Shown here: one piece after another, positions 43,601 to 58,600 of the stretch
Layout of the letters: each line of letters begins with the position of its first letter
How positions within the stretch are numbered: the first letter of the stretch is position 1
DNA from: Platynereis dumerilii
Taxonomy: Eukaryota; Annelida; Polychaeta; Phyllodocida; Nereididae
Direction: 5' to 3'
NCBI GenBank assembly: GCA_026936325.1
Contig: JAPTHN010000013.1
Location: 12,043,415-12,107,414 of the forward strand
Length of the DNA stretch: 64,000 bases
Program-made: the position numbers and the translations under genes
Notes under the pieces: model-generated
Databases searched by the model: none
What the model saw: the letters and a program-made list of their open reading frames with translations, nothing else
Told to the model about the DNA's origin: nothing

Positions 43601-46600
43601 TGCTCTGTTACTTCAAAGGAGGCTGAATACTTCCCATTTGAACTGTTTAAAGTGTTTTTGCAAACAATAACAGTGCACTGCTCTTTTTTATTGTCTGCGG
43701 TAATTCTTTTTCCTGACTTGTTTAAACAATGGGACCTTCAACAAAACACACTGCACCCTCTTATCTCAGAGTTGACAGGTCATGCATTAACAGGATTTGA
43801 AAGGTATTTTTACCCAACTCTCTTCCCCTCAACAACACATGTGGCATGTCACTGGCACCTCAGATTGACAATTTATTGGTTTGTTTTCCCACATCATGAC
43901 ACATGACATATAAGCACGTGCACTGTGAAGGATTTGCTGTAAAAACTTACTTGTTCTTGTTTACTGTGACAGTTCACATTGCAACTTACTTGTTCTTGTT
44001 TACTGTGCCAGTTCACATTGCCTAAGGTGGAGATCCACATTTCTTGTGTCCGTCCGTGTGTCCGTGTGTCCGTGTGTGTGGCCGTCCGTCCCTCTGTCCG
44101 TCCGTCCATCCGTCCTTGCCTCCTTCCGTGCTTCCTTGCGTCCGTCCTTCCATGTGTCCGTCCGTGTGTCCGTCCGTCCGTGCGTCCGTCCGTGTCCGCG
44201 TGTGTCCGTGCGTCCGTCCATACGTTCGTCCCTACGTCCGTACGTCCGTGCGTCCGTACGTCCGTCCGCCGTCCGTGTGTCCGTCAGTCCGTCCGTGTGT
44301 CCGTCAGTCCGTCCGTGTGGATGTCCGGCCGTCCGTGTGTCCGTCAGTCCGTCCGTGTGGATGTCCGGCCGTCCGTGTGTCCGTTCGGCCGTCCGTGTGT
44401 CCGTTCGGCCGTCCATGTGTCCGTCCGTCCGTGTGTCCGTCCGTCCGTGTCCGCGTGTGTCCGTCCGTGTGTCCGTGTGTCCGTGTGTCCGTGCGTCCGT
44501 CCGTGCGTCCGTGTGTCCATGTGTCCGTCCGTGTGTCCGTCCATGTGTCCGTCCTTTTGTCCGTGTGTCCGCGTGTCCGTCCCTTGTGTCCGTCCATCCT
44601 TTTGTCCGTCCGTCCGTCTGTGTGTCCGTCCATGTGTCCGTCCGTGTGTCTGTCCGTGCATCCGTGTGTCCGTGCGTATGTCCGTCCATCCTTCCGTCCG
44701 CGTCCGTCCGTGTGGCCGGCCGTCCGTCCGTCCGGACCCGTACGGACGTACGGACACTCTGACAGGTCTGAAGATTTTATTGACACTGACATCACTATTT
44801 TGGAGCATGTAGAAGAAATATATAATTCCAGTAATTTTTGACAGTGTACATGAGATTCTTGGTAACAATCAATTACGCACATCTAATTGCTAGAAATGCC
44901 TGGAAACTTGTCATTCCCATCTGCATGACAAAATAAGATAACAGGCAAAATTTGAATGAAATATGAGCAACACAAAGTGAGTTATGCTTGACGAAATCCC
45001 CAGCAACCAGTCTCGTTGAGGACTGCAGAACCCCGTAGGCTATGTATAGCCTGCGGGGTAAAAATGAAATAAGTCGGGCCTTATACTCCCGTCTCCCAGG
45101 GACCGTAAAGGTGTACAATGACTTTTTAAAGTCTAACTAAATGACAACTTCACAAACAACAAGAAGACAACACAGATTATGAATTCATTTAATCATGAAT
45201 AAACAGCAAGACGGTAGAACATATTTTGAAGCACCGTGTATATACATATTAAGGTGGTGAGTAAGTCTATAACTATCACAATCGAATTCGTTTTGCATTG
45301 TCAATGTTCGCCAACATTTTTTTGTTTGGCCTTTTAAAAAAATTCCCAAGTGATAAGGTTATGGGTAATCCATGCAACATATTTAATTGCTGATAATAAA
45401 TAAGTATTCTATGATTGTGTGAAGTATATCAAGTATATCGATGGTGAAAGTGCAAAACCTCGTAAGTCAAAAAAAGCTGTTTTTCAGAAATTAGAAAAAA
45501 CTATCACAGATAATTTTTTATGGTAATGTTCATTTATACGCGAGTTAGGCTCTACGTGATTTATAGAAAGTGAGACCCTGTTTTAGCATAATTTTTTGTC
45601 ATAGGTCATTGACCCCTGCATTGATGCTACCATCAGATATGAATGAAAATATCGAGTTACAAGGTTTTGCACTTTCACTTTTTGCAAGTTAGTGAAAGTG
45701 CAAAACCTCGTAACTCAATCATTTATCACATTTCTAAGCAACTTGCAGCATTGAATGTACTTCCAATCTATAGCTATACAGTAATAATTATGATTTGACC
45801 ATAATAAATAACAACTGCTGATTTTAATTAGTGGCTACAATAGCAAGAATGAGGAAAATATCAATTTTTCGAATTTTCATGCACAATTTTTTTCAATAGC
45901 CCATATCACTAAAACAAATATAGGGAGGTATAGATTTTTTAATAGGGAAATTTCCAGAGAGCCATAAGAAAGTGCCGCAATTATTGTTTTTCAAAAAAAG
46001 TTGAAATATCCGAAAATATGAGCTTCTAAGCTCTCATTTGAGTTACGAGGTTTTGCACTTTCACTTTTTGGAACAAATCGACATACAAGGTTTGGTGAAA
46101 TCATTCTGTTACCAGTGTGTTACAGCTTCCAAAAACAGCAAACTGGCAAGGTGACCAATTGACAACATGTATTGGATATTGAAATAGTCATTCCACCCAA
46201 AATCTAAAAACGGCAAAATTTTGACATACGAGGTTTTGCACTTTCACCATCGATATGCTTGAAGTATATCAAGTATGCGTATGCATAATTATATCTGGAT
46301 GAATATGCATGAATAATGGTAATCCAAGTTTGGTGCTCATTAAAGTAAATTGACGTCTCATTGTATCTTAATCTGATAAACATTAAATTGCAGTTTTCTT
46401 TAAAAAATCCCTTTAAAAAAAATCTCCATGCGGTCATGAAAATAAATAGCCACAAGATGTCACCTCCAAAAGGTTTATCACTTTCACATACAGCCATGCT
46501 TCGCCTGGTGGAGGTATATGCGCATTTAAGAGTTGTGAGAGTCCTTGTGAAGCTGTCCACCACAATTGCTAATAATTTTTGTTGAATGTAAATTATATAG

Positions 46601-49600
46601 TCCATGGTGAACGGTTCATAGTAGAGTGAGGCTTAGCAATAATTGAACAATTCCACAACATTGAGAACATGTATCTAACAACCAGTATATCGATGGTGAA
46701 AGTGCAAAACCTCGTATGTCAAAATTTGGCTATTTTTAGATTTTTGGTGGAATGACTATTTTAATATCCAATACACGTTGTCAGTTGATTACCTTGCCAG
46801 TTTGCTATTTTTGGAAGCTGTAACACACTGGTAACAGAATGATTTCACCAAACCTTGTATGTCGATATGTTTCAAAAAGTGAAAGTGCAAAACCTTGTAA
46901 CTCAAATCAGAACTTTGAAGCACATATTGTGGGATATTTCAACTTTTTTGGAAAAACAATTACTGTGTTACTATTTTATGACTCCCAGCAAGTTTCCTGA
47001 TTAAAAAAAATTTACCTCCCTATATTTGTTTTGGTGATGTAGGCTATTGAAAAAGAGAGTGCACGAAAATATGAAAAAAATGTCATTTTCCTCATTCTTG
47101 CCATTGTAGCCACTCAATAAAATTTGTTATTGCAATCTGTCATAGGCAAATTATAATTTTCACTGTATATACATAGATTGAAAGTATATTCAATGCTGCA
47201 AGTTGCTTTAAAGTGCGATAAATGATCGAGTTACAAGGTTTTGCACGGGTAGAAAGTGAAAGTGCAAAACCTCGTAAGTCGACATTTTCAATCACATCTG
47301 ATGGTAACATCAATGCAAGGGGTAAACGACCTCTGACAAAAAATTTGCTACAACAGGGTGTCACTTTCTATGTATCTAGTTGGCCATAACTCACTTATAA
47401 ATGAACATTACCTTAAAAAAAGACACTTGACAGTTTTTTTCAATTTCTGAAAAACAGCTTTTTTTGACTTACGAGGTTTTGCACTTTCACCATCGATATC
47501 TTGTGACTTCTTGGCAAATGAAGGCGATGGCTCTTGCATAAAACACGGTGATCTACGTAGTGGGATATCAAAATCGGACAAAAGCGGTGAAGTGCGGATC
47601 TACAATTCTACTCAGTTGAACTTACTTGGGGTATAAGTCACCTCTCCTCCAGCTTTCATTTGCAAGCAGTTAAAGTATTGAAGGAATTCTGTTAGTCAAT
47701 TAATCATATAATATGTTACTACAAAATTAGACAACTAACAAAATAAATTATCCGGCAACATTAGTCAATTTGAGCAGTAAAATGAATCACGCTGCATAGT
47801 ACATGTACCACTAAACTATTAATGACAGATACGTTTTCTACATTTGGTTAATAAAATTACCGGTACATGCTGTTAACACTATTATTGTTTTTTAATTATT
47901 TTATAAAAGTCTTAGATTAGGAGGTAATCTTTTAAAAGCAAAGACTTGTTACTTCACAAATACAATTAATTACCGGGTTGGTTAGAAAGTTGATGTTATG
48001 ATTAATTCATTCATTGATTATGCTAATCCAAGTTTCTAATGATTCAGTTCAGGCCTGGAAATTCTAATCTGAAAGAGCTGAAAAGAGCCTACCTTGAGGT
48101 CTTGTTTGCTCCAGCGATCTAATTCTGTTGCGTAGTTCCGTGAGAGCCTCTCTCTGGCGGATGATCGTCTGTTCGTGTCTTTCTCCTCTGCATTGCGCTC
48201 CAAGCGCACTCATTTCAGAAGTTATTCTTCCCTGGAATATGACATTAAAAAAATGTGCTATTTTTAAAAAGGAGAACACAAGTTTGTATAAATGAGATTT
48301 TAAATATTGAAAATCGATTTTCTTTTTCTTGTAGATGAAGTCATATTTCCCTGGAATATGACATTTAAAAGATCCTACTATTTTAAAAAAGGAGAATGCA
48401 AGTTTGTAGCTCATGAGATTTTAAGTGTTAATAAATCGATTTTCTATTTCTCATAGTTTGGCATTAGGGTGATTGGTTTTCGATAGCTGCAAAAAAACCT
48501 TAAACGTGTGAAATGTCAATTGCTTTTGGTAATGGTTTATCAAGTCACTTTGTATATATATATATATATATAAACTTTGAATGCTTTCTCTATCTGTGTG
48601 GGAGGGAGTTTGAAGCTGATACACAAGAGAGGGCACAACTAAAATTGTCAACTGTGGAGTTTGGAAAAAAATTTTTTCAAAATTTGACGAAAAATGTATC
48701 AATGCAATTAGGCCAACGCCACCTACCTCTTCTTCCAGAGCATTCAATTTTTCCATCTGGTTTTGGGAAGCGACCGATAACTGTTCCTCTAACTCTTGGA
48801 CCTTGGATTCCGTGTCGTTCGCCAGATTCATGTACTTGGCTGCCGCTGTTTTGTGTTTACTGAAGTGCACGAAAACAATAGTCTTGGACGTCATTTTGAA
48901 ATAAAGATTCATGAACAGCAAGGCATTCATTTGGATGTAGAGTGAACAGCTTCCTCAGATGATTCAGTTCACAAATAATATATCATGAATTTGCATATAT
49001 CTCATGACCAGTTTATTTTTGGGAGAATATAATCAGTTTAGGCATAAAAATGACGATTCTAGTTCTATTCTATCCCCATTTTGCATAATTAATATTATAT
49101 CTCATATCAATTACAACGTAGTCAAGCAAATATGAAGACAAGTAAAGTTCTACAAGATTTAGTCACTTCTATAGACAGTGACTAATTTGCCGGAATTGAA
49201 AGGCGTCCATTTAGCTTACAATAAAGAACATTTTTACTTAGTAATACTTACACAATCTCGGCATTAAGTTCCTTGACTTCTCCCGCCCTCTTGTCGATGA
49301 TGGTCGACAGCTTCGCCATCTGTTGCCTCACTTCCAATAACTCCGCCTCTTTCTGGCGGGCGGCCATCTTGTGTCTCTCCAACTCTTCTTTTTGGCCTTC
49401 GCTCAGTTCTCCTAAAATTCACAAACAAGATAAAACATTGTAAATATACAGGTTAGAAACAGACAAATTATTTTGAATCCGACACTAAAATCACAATTAG
49501 TGATCAACATTGAGTATAATTTTTGTATGAATTGAAATTCATCTGAGCTGTTGGGGCCATGGAACAGACATAATTTTAATTTTTTCTTCTAGCCTCCTAC

Positions 49601-52600
49601 CAAGTACATAAATACAGGACATAATCCAATTACCCCCATCCATCAATCTCCTGTTGCCCAAGTTCTGGTTCCCTTGAAAGTTGCGATGTTATTTGTCAAA
49701 ATAGTGAAAATACATGAACTAGAATACTGTCGAGAACGACATACACATTACACACCCCCCCCCCCCCCCCCAGTCCTCTCCTGCCCTAGGCTTTATGTAA
49801 AGGACTGCAGTACCCACAAATGAACTAACTTATGTCCTGACGACCTACTTGCATTTGGAGTAGGTTTTTTGCATGTACGGAGCTGGTCTCTGTTGGTCGC
49901 AAATGAAGTCAGAAACAAATGATAGATACTAGATATTGAAGCCACTGGGCTCCAATGTTTGGTCTTAAATTAACCATAGCACTATCAGTCTGTATTTGTT
50001 TACCTGTAACGTCAGTCAACCTGGCCGATGCTCCCATCAAGTCTCTTCTTAGCCCGGCCACTACCCCTTCATGTTCAGCAATCGTCTTTTTCAAAGCAGC
50101 ATTTTCTCGTCTCAGCTCAGAAACGTTTGTTTCCAGAGCAATGACGTTTGGTCCCGGTTGGGCAACGACCAGTTTGGCTTTTGGGGTGACCGGTCTTCTG
50201 TTTTGAAGTTCTGAAAAGAGATTGAAAGAATAACTTTAATTTACTTCATTTTTAATGAATAAACCAGGTAAATTCTTTGTAGCATAAAACATTAGTAGGA
50301 TTCCAGGTTATAGCTTGATATTGGTAAGAGGCATATGCATCGAAGATTGAATAGGGCATTTATAAATATTTACTGTACGGGACTTTTTAGATTTTATGAC
50401 AAGTTTCAAAAATACTTTCACAACTGGCTATAGAAAACATACAAAGCACCAAGAATTACATCACAACAAAAAGAACAAAATTTCAGATTATCTCGGAAAA
50501 TTGTTTGTTTGTGCATGCGCAGTGATATCTCGTCGGAACTCTGGGGTGGATTGTAGTCAGACAGAAGATGGAGCATTAACTATGAAAGCAGATATCATAA
50601 TAAATTTATCTTTTCTACATTTAGAATAAACACCAATGTTCCATTCACTATGTAAACAAGACACCCGGCTGACAATAAAAATAACAGTGGCGGATGAAGG
50701 GGGAATCTTGAAGAAAATATGGGATGACGCAAGGCCCGCGAATGCCGAAACATGCCCGGGGCGCAGGCCCCCCCCCCCGGCCCAGGGCCCCCCCCCCGAC
50801 TACCCTGTCAGGATCCGTCACTGATTAATATCTATAAAAAATTAAGCACCAGTAATAGTCTGTTTCATGTTGGCCTCACAACCTCTTGCATACCTATACC
50901 TTAAAATTACCCCAAAACATAATACACCAGATAGCGCCACTGGTGACACTTATAGAATACCAGAAAAGCTCATTGGGGTATAGAATATGAAACTAGAGGT
51001 CCTGGGCCAGATATTACAGAAAATAAGCACATCATACCAGTTACAGTCTGCTTCATGTGTGCCATCTCCACCTGCATGTCTTTGTTCTTCTTCATGACCT
51101 TATTCAACCTTTCTTCCATCGCGCAGATGGTCACGGAATGTTGTCTCGCTTCTTCTTTATACCTCGTGACGTCTATTTCGTACTTTTTGTTGGTCTCTTC
51201 CAACTGTTTCTTGAATGTTTCAGATGTGTCCGACTCTTTACTCTCCGATTCCCGGAGTTGTTCTTTAAGAGTCAGCTGAAAATTTTATAAAAAATATGAT
51301 TGAAGGCATTCAAGTCAAGTGTGAAAAGTCAGTATTGAATTGCATTGTTTTTTTTATCCTCATGCTTAGAATTATATGTGATTTATGAATGCATCGTATT
51401 ATATGATGTGATATTATACTCTGCACTGATATATATACATATCTATTTATCTAATTATTTTTGTTCATGGAAACTGAACATGAATGTGATGGATCTATGT
51501 ACATAATTCCGTACACAGTTATGGACAACTTTATTGAGGAACACAAAACACATTGACCATAACAACAGCACGACATGGATAGAAGTGTAACATCTTCAAA
51601 ATAATCTTTGTATTTCAATTAAATTACATGACTTCACTTACCTCTAGTTTCTTGTACTCCTCCAATTGCTCCAGTGCTTCTTTGGTGGCCTCCTTGTTGG
51701 CCGAGTCCTCCTCCTCTCTCTCCAATAAACTCTGCAAACCAAATTCACAATTCCTATAAATCACAGAGCTTTAAAAAGTCAATTGATATTTAAGGTATAG
51801 GTATCGGAGCTGCTGGTCGCATACGACATATTTTGACAGCATTCTTGAAGGTCGATCGATGAGACGGAAGAGAAAGCTATAGATCTATAATTGCAATCAA
51901 AATGTCACACATTTACACCATCGAGGGATCTTTCACTTACCAAGCTGGTCAGTCTGCAGATTATTTGAAATTTAGAGAACTACTGGTCTGTGGTCACTAA
52001 TGAATTGAGAGCAAGATTACATTACATTGAAGGACACACTGGACAGTGTGAAATATCTATGCTGGTGGAAAGATTTCATACATGAAATACTATGCAGGCC
52101 TACAACTAGTGTAGACTGTCATCTCTGATAATAATTGCCCAAACTAACTGCCACCTCCAAAGGTTATTCATCAGAGCTTCAAAGGAGTGCCAGACGCAGG
52201 CCTCAGAGCCAAGCTTTTGCCACTCGTGATCCAATTCTTTTTTACTTACCACCTTGAGTTGTTCGGCACTGGCCTCCAGAGTTGCGATCTTCTCTCGTTC
52301 GGCGGTAACTTCAGTTTCCCTCTTTTCATTCTCCTCCTGTCTCACTTGGTTTACGGTTTGTGTCAATTTCTCTTCATCTGAGCAAAAAGCAATGAATAAA
52401 AATCAATTAAAAATCTGCTGAACAGTAACTATATAAGACCTACGAAGGGAAAGGAGATTGTATTATATTTTACATTGAGGCCGCTCAGTTTCAACATTTT
52501 GTTTACAGGATACTCTTCAAAATCCCTTCCTCTAATAATTGATGTGAAATCATCAATGTAGATGCCAACATTGAGGGCTGGGGATGCAATAAACTAAATC

Positions 52601-55600
52601 AAGTGCCAAAAATACAAAAGCTTGGGCTGATTAAAACTTAAGTTATAAATAAAATTATTCCACATCACTGACCTTCCATCCTCAATTTATCCAGTTCATC
52701 TTTAGTCTTATTCTCAAGTTCTTCCCTCAAATTTGCCAGAGATTTTTCCAGGTCAGATTTGAAACGTTCTTCAGCAGACGACAACTGTTCCATCAAAGAT
52801 TCTTTTTCCACCATTAGTTCCTTGCCTCGCTCACGCAGGTAGAGGATGTGAACTCTCGGAGCTGGAAAAAAATTGCGAAAATTAAAAAAATTGCCATTAC
52901 TTTTAAAATCTCAAGCAACAGAATCTCTCAGTCTCATACCTGAGTTATCTTTAAAACTATAACATGGACAAGAACACATTTCAGTTCACATAGTTTAGTT
53001 TATAGAATTTGGCTAGCCATTCTTCAGTTTCTGGGTCGTAAAAATTGCAACATTTGTCATTGAACTTTACTAACTCCGTAAATTAACCGAAATCCCAGCT
53101 GAATTATTGCCTAAAAAATCTAAATTTCATAACCAATTTATGTCACTACTACTCTGTATTAAAAGTGGTACAAATGTATAGTTTTAAAACTAAGACAGCA
53201 ATCGGAGTAGACAGCCAAGTGAATAAATTGATTCTAATTCCTCAAATAGAAATGTCTCAAAAACATCAATAATAAAAGCTTCACTCACGATCATCCATTA
53301 GCTTGACGTTTATCCCGCACTCCTCCAAGGCATCCTCTATATCCGTCACCCAATCAGAAACAATCCTTCCGAGGTTGACGACGCCATCTTTTACCCATTC
53401 GTTCGTCTCATCGAGATTCAAGCAACTCAGGAAATCTAGCTCTTGTTTTATGACCCCACTCTTCATGCCTTTTTCCCTGAAACGACCCTGAAATGACGAG
53501 GATTGTAATGATTATTGCGATTATTAGTTCTTAACTTGACAAATAGGTCTGAAGATAATGATTAAAATAGAAATATCATAGATTTACTTGGAAAAAAACT
53601 GTTTTAGTATATCGGAAACTGCTTGTGAAAGCAAGGATATTAATTTGATTCAAAGAAACATATTGGATCAGAGATCACATGGGGTAAATGTGTAACATGT
53701 TGAGGACTCCCTTTCTCTCTTCCATCTCATCAATCAACCCTCGTGAGCGCCCAGAACTGGGCTTAGAGGGCTGTACTTGCCATATCTATCTATCTATCAA
53801 TCATAGAGAACATTGTTTGGGCCATAATTGTACGGCCGTAATTGTACTGGTTGTAGAGGGACGCCGAAACTGATCGACACGTGGGGCACAAATGGCTACC
53901 AGTTTTCTTTGCTCCACAAACAGTTACATATGGGTCAAAACTTTTCATAAGTAAATGAACCTGCATTGAAGCATTGACATTGCATTGACCCTGTGTTACA
54001 CCTACTTATCAAAGACCAACATGTAACTCTTAAGTAAATAAAAGCAAATAAACTTGATAGCCATTAGTATCCTACAAACTTCAAATGTCGTCCTTTAAGA
54101 CCCAATATTTTTCCATCTGTTCTGAGGAGAATTCATGCTTCCAGAAGCAGTTCGGTCGGGAATAATAGCATAGACCCAATGGAAATTAAAACATCACCCA
54201 TTCAACAGCACTTACTTACAGGTGGTACTGTATACTGGACATGAAAGCTTCATCTGAATTATTCATCAAACACTTCAGTAGACAGATTTATTTCTCATTT
54301 CGAGTGTGTAGAATTAACTTTAAGCCTTTATTGTAAAATGCAGTGTTCATAACAAGTGTATAATAAATTTTGTGACATTTAGATACTGATTTTATATCAC
54401 AACAAATTTACATAAAAATCACAGTTGCTTGGTGTAAAAAAATCATGCCATTGCTTATTTAAATCTCATATAAGAAGATGAGCAATTAGATATAAAGACT
54501 TATCATTGTACAAGTTTCGATTTTAAAGTGTCTGTGAGCAATTAGCATGCAGTCATGCACCTTACATTGAATAGTGATTGTCAAAAATGATGACGTTTAA
54601 ATTTTGACCTATTTTAGTAGCCATAAGATGGTTATTTTGACCTTGCCAATATTGAAGAGTTGCAAAGTGCATTGCCAAGCAATATTAGTGCAAAATATCA
54701 TTTAAAATGTCCTCTTAAGCAACAAAGGTAATAGTTTAAAAGTCTGTGAATTTCAAGTCTGTAAAGTGAACAGCCAAAGGCCATGACGTCAAAATGGCAA
54801 CTCCTCCAATAGAATGTTTTGTGACCTTGACCTAGTTAAGTAACCACGGTGATGACCTATCATTTCATCCCGCCCTGAAATGGACAGAAAAGGCCAGTGT
54901 TAGCGCTGCGACTTGAAGTTTTTATAGTTTATGTTTACCCCTTTTTAAAAAATTAAGGCATTTGAATAAATGTTTGACGGTTTATCTCGACAGGACTTGT
55001 CCTGTTAGTAACTTAGCCAAAAAGTTTGAGTACTGACTGACTCGAAATATTCAATTAATTGGATTCATAAAACTGGCCTTTTCTGTCATAATAACCAACC
55101 CCATATGTCTCATTTAGTGCTTTCTGTATTTTTTTGTTTATTTTAATTATGTTTCTACATGAAAATAATGACATTGACAAGAATTAAAAGATTTCACAAC
55201 GTCAATACAAACTTCACAAAGACATCACAGTAAACTACAAAGTTACAAACAACAGTATCATGCAGGTATAATAATTCCGGCTATTCAAAAAATCCTTTTT
55301 TTTTTAAAATCGATTTCCATAAAAGCAATTACGCAGAAGGCAAACAATGCTCTTATAATTTTGCAAATACCAAAATATCTGAAATATTTCTCAAACAACA
55401 AAACTCACCATAGATTCATTGATCTGCTGTTTTAACTTCTTCGTATTTTGTTCCTGTTCCCGTTTGGACGATGAACTCAGTTTGGCGTTCTCCTTAAGAT
55501 CTTTGACTTGAGATAACAATTCCGTCCGGCTGTCTATGACTGACTTGAGGCTGTCTATCAGTTCATCATTGTCTATCTGTCCGTCCGGTGCTTTTATTCC

Positions 55601-58600
55601 GGGGGTGGAGAATGTCGTCTGGATGACTCGGTTCCGAAATCGTTCCAACTGGAAATGACACAATAAAGAACGCTGATTACGAATGCTAAGAAAGATGGAG
55701 ATGGATTTAAGGGAGGACAACTTAACTTTCCTTGTCACTGGGGAATTTATTTGCCAAATCTCCGATTAAAATACATCCACATCATTATATCAAGTTATGA
55801 GATTATACTTCACGAAATACCATTCTTGTTCAACTTCCAATAGTAGGCTGTAGGCCTACAAAATCTTAGTTAATGTATATATATATATGATGACAGTAAC
55901 TCTGAGAAAAATTCTTTTTGGAACATGTCCATCGCCATGGATACTATCTTCATAGTTCTCAAGTAAATGGTACATTCTGCAATTAATTTTTTTTTACAAA
56001 TATAAGGTTGGGATACTAGGTCAGGATACTCGATCACTATCAGGCTGATATTAGCAACCTCATAAGTTATAATATCTGGTTCAATCTAGATACAATAATG
56101 AATACGAGATGTCAAGAGTGAAATATATTCATCAGTAACCTTTTTAGATGTCTGTTCCAACTCCACCCTGACAGCTCTTTCTGCTCTCTCAATGTCCAGG
56201 CACTTGGCCCTGACCTGGTCCATCTCTCCCTGGGCCTTCTTCTGAGACTACAAACAACAATTAGATCACAATTATGTTGAGATGTCAATAATAATATTAA
56301 TAAAATTAACAATTTGTATTGCGCTGGTTCCAGGGACACTGCTCATCAGCGCTCAGGAGTCTGAGTTTTTTCAACTTTTTTCTTGAAGTTTTGCAGAGAG
56401 TCAGACCTTCTTACTTTATCAGGAAGAGCGACTTCCACAGCTTTGGTACAGAAGACGAAAAGGCTCGGCCTGCCTTTTTATTGCAATAACAAACACTTGG
56501 TGTTGAGATCTCATTAACACCACGAAATAGATGACTATTATTGATATTTGACTTTTTATGATTTAAAATTACTTTTTTTATGGAAAGTCAACAAGATGGA
56601 AGTTGAACAAACACAGATCTGCGACAGCCAACAACATCCAAAAAGGGACACAGTTAACAAATAGATACTAATTTCACAAGGCATTTTTAAATGTATTTGT
56701 GGAAAAAAAAAGACTTTAATTGACAAAATGCTCTCATTACAGACAGACTATAATGTTCAATTGATGCAGTAATAAGCAGTACAATCTTTAAAATATTTAA
56801 TTTCGTGATTAGCTGCCTCATACCTCTTTTTCCTGCTGGCCTTCCGCCTTTATTTTCTCCATTTCTTGCCGAAGACCCAAAACCAACTCTTGTTGTTCTG
56901 ACAGTTGAGTTTCTGTTGCCTTGAATTTCTGCAAATACACAGATATTTTTCTTTAAGGAACAATAATCTCCTTTTCAGAAAATTAAATTCATCTTTATTT
57001 TAATCGGAATCTCATCTTATTGATATTTTTTGTCCACTAGGGGTCACCACAAACTGCAAAATAGATAACTGGTCACCTGGTGTGTGTTATTTTCATCACA
57101 ATATAACAGTAAATAAGGCCAGACATTTTTAATTTTTAGCTTCTCGGATCGACTGACCCAACAGATTTTATGCCTACGGAAAAAAAAAAATTGAGCATAA
57201 CCAGAATTTTTATCAGATCGACATCATAAAAAATTTTTTTCGTTCTACCGACCGACCCAAGAAAAAGTGCCTCACGAAGATCCGAGAAGCTAAAGATCAA
57301 TTATGTCTGGCCTAAGCTACATGGCAATAAGTTAACACACTGACAGTCCAATAAGTACTGGAATATTTGTTTGCGAAATGGAATTATAAAAAATCGACCA
57401 ACCATTCTCAAAGCAGCTAACTCCTTGTCTCTAGCTTCAACTTCTTCGTTAGTTTTACGAGACTCTTCCGTTCGTTTGAACTGCAAAAAAAAAATATAAA
57501 TAATGACAGAGAATGCACCAAATTTTCCTGTAAGCAAAACTTAGGCCGAACTAATTGAAGTTTGGTTCGATTTTCTGCCTACAGGAAAAAAAATTAGCGT
57601 ACCCACAATTTTTATCAAATTTACATCACAAAAAATTGAGATTAGAAGAGAAATCCCAGATCTGTACAACTGTTGTATAGTTGGTGTAAACATTTTTGTC
57701 CCAAAATTTAAGTAATTTGGTGTCTCGAAATTTAAGTAATTAATCAGCAGAACTACACTTTTTTGTATCTGTTTTGGAAAAAAGTATGTCTCAAGTAATT
57801 GTTTGTCAATTTTGGAGTAACAACACAAATGATAAAAAGAAGAAGGGGCTCTTATAATTATACAACATGCAAAGTGATCAGATTAGAAATGGAAGTAATT
57901 GAATATATTTTTTATTTTTTTGGTGTATTGTGATCATACCCTCACCTGCATATCTCTCCACTAAACAAAGTACAAAAAAAACAACAACATGAAAATGTCA
58001 TCTTAGAAGTAAATCTTAGAAGACAAAAATATTTTCTTTAGAGCAAGAAAGAGTAAAAGAGAACAGTGACAATGATTCAACTCGATTTGAATGAAAATGA
58101 TATTAGTTCATGACTATTATTCCTTTCTGCACTCAGCAATAGATATACTGAAGAAAAAAATCATTGCTGTCATTTAGATCAGGTTGATAATGCGATTTTG
58201 AATTAAATTTTTAATGTGTTTTTACCTTAGCCTGCATTGCAAGTAATCCCGCATCCTTTTCCTTCATTTCTTCTTTGATGGATTCCAAATCCCTTGTCAT
58301 TCGGCTAATTGTTGTATCCTGCAATAGGAGAGCAGAGATGATTTCATTCTGTGATTGTTGCTGTTTAACTGTTTCATCATTAATTTATAAAGAAATGTCT
58401 TCGGTCAGAGATTCAAGGTCAGTGTGGTGTGTCAGTTTCTGGTGTACCAATAATTATTCAGTCTTTCGCCAAATACCCTTAAGCCCCCCCCCCCCCACTT
58501 TGTCCCCCCCCCCTCCCGACAGGGGCGGATCCAGAAAACGTCGGGGGGGGGGGGGGTTTACAAATGAAAATGTGCTAAAAATATCGGAATTATTATTTTT

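Noticed and set aside
43979-44882. Long overlapping ORFs on both strands (up to 277 codons)
   Set aside because: They are produced by a 4-bp-period minisatellite, show only Ser/Val/Arg/Pro/Cys or Asp/Gly/Arg/Thr strings and sit within an FHAD1 intron.
46204-46605. 133-codon minus-strand ORF
   Set aside because: It spans the end of a transposon copy and unrelated intronic DNA, with no domain and no splice context.
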